Virus record (IMG/VR): IMGVR_UViG_3300036795_000437
Span: 1 to 47,480 of that record
Length of the DNA stretch: 47,480 bases
Origin: a virus
Direction: 5' to 3' (one strand)
The notes beneath the pieces are model-generated. The model was not told where the DNA came from and searched no databases. It was given only the letters and a program-made list of their open reading frames with translations. The translations under genes were made by a program, and so were the position numbers. Shown in pieces: positions 47,241-47,480 of the stretch (within the stretch, counting starts at the first letter, position 1; each line of letters begins with the position of its first letter).

Positions 47241-47480
47241 TCAGCGATTGCCGCCGACGAGGGCGACGAAGAACAGTCCGCATGGTCGCTGAAAGCTGCC
47301 GTAGCGATCACAGCCGGCCTCGGCGGCGAGTTTTGCGCGGAGATCCGGCAGCGCGATATCGGCGCCGTAATCGCGCACCAGGCGCGCGCGGCCGAGCCTG
47401 GCGTGCCGGCTGCACGCATTGCAGGCGACCTCGACCTGCGGATGGTCGAACTCGGCAAGGCTTATGGCTCCGTGCGGCAT
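47241..47480 (-). CDS. Small cysteine-containing hypothetical protein
   Basis: A 79-residue protein starting at the last base of the window (MPHGAISLAEFDHPQVEVAC). It contains CNACSRHARLGRARLVRDYG with further cysteines (AGCDRYG, QRPCG), a pattern of small zinc-binding proteins of unknown function in alphaproteobacteria and their phages. It is convergent with the methylase, sharing the terminator region. The window edge lies at its start codon, so its promoter is not visible. Confidence 0.5.
   Translation of the reverse strand: MPHGAISLAEFDHPQVEVACNACSRHARLGRARLVRDYGADIALPDLRAKLAAEAGCDRYGSFQRPCGLFFVALVGGNR

Noticed and set aside
1-47480. CRISPR arrays, tRNA genes, rRNA or insertion sequences.
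   Set aside because: No regularly spaced repeats, cloverleaf-type sequences, rRNA-like sequence or transposase with terminal repeats could be seen.
1-47480. attL/attR direct repeats at the two ends of the window.
   Set aside because: The ends fall at the int stop codon and at the start codon of the last gene, and I saw no shared core sequence between them.

Overview
The window is almost wall to wall a temperate, tailed bacteriophage genome (a prophage or a circularly permuted phage) with strongly GC-rich, bidirectionally compact coding. Base composition, codon use and the look of several small genes suggest an alphaproteobacterial host, probably of the Hyphomicrobiales (Bradyrhizobium/Rhodopseudomonas-like). 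That host assignment is inference, because no host gene, tRNA or attachment site is visible. The segment begins at the stop codon of an integrase and ends at the start codon of a small Cys-containing gene.

Layout. (1) 1-1949, minus strand: lysogeny operon with tyrosine integrase, an excisionase-like gene overlapping it by 214 bp, and three small genes. (2) 2067-4166: immunity region with an exported orphan protein, a CI-type S24 repressor and a divergent Cro-like gene. Four 13-bp palindromic operators (consensus ATGCR-N3-YGCAT) lie between them, and a fifth copy lies in front of the integrase operon. A further HTH gene carries an internal palindrome, and a 53-codon antisense gene has a very strong ribosome binding site. 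(3) 4167-9791: tightly overlapping early genes (MazG-like, membrane/DUF fusion, ParB-MT-A70 fusion, small regulators). (4) 9864-12468: a complete diversity-generating retroelement (DGR). It has an Mtd-like target protein with a C-terminal variable repeat (VR), a GC hairpin with a GACA tetraloop, Avd, the template repeat (TR), a non-coding spacer and a reverse transcriptase. (5) 12465-18191: CHC2/Toprim primase, C5 cytosine methyltransferase, Dam-like adenine methyltransferase and an SF3 (D5/P4-like) helicase. The helicase gene is bracketed by two clusters of an 8-bp iteron (ACCCTCCC), a candidate replication origin. (6) 18572-19466: a NusG-like protein followed by two intrinsic terminators, interpreted as a Q-like antitermination switch into the late genes.

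(7) 19467-28315: late genes for packaging and a lambda-type head (GpA-type terminase, gpW, portal, S49 protease, scaffold-like protein, gpD-like decoration, gpE-like capsid). (8) 28424-39703: a Mu-type contractile tail (sheath, tube, frameshifted chaperone, tape measure, gp43-48 homologues), so the particle should be a myovirus with a lambda-like head. (9) 39731-41680: fibre genes. (10) 41728-46187: host exit (GH25 lysozyme, holin candidates, i- and o-spanin) with an odd ParA-like ATPase and an RlpA-like protein. (11) 46343-47480: a second Dam-like methylase, a terminator and a minus-strand gene.

The most notable system is the DGR. VR and TR are 124 bp each and differ at 15 sites, of which 14 are at TR adenines. 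It sits in the early/replication operon, about 30 kb from the tail-fibre genes, and the RT stop overlaps the primase start (ATGA).
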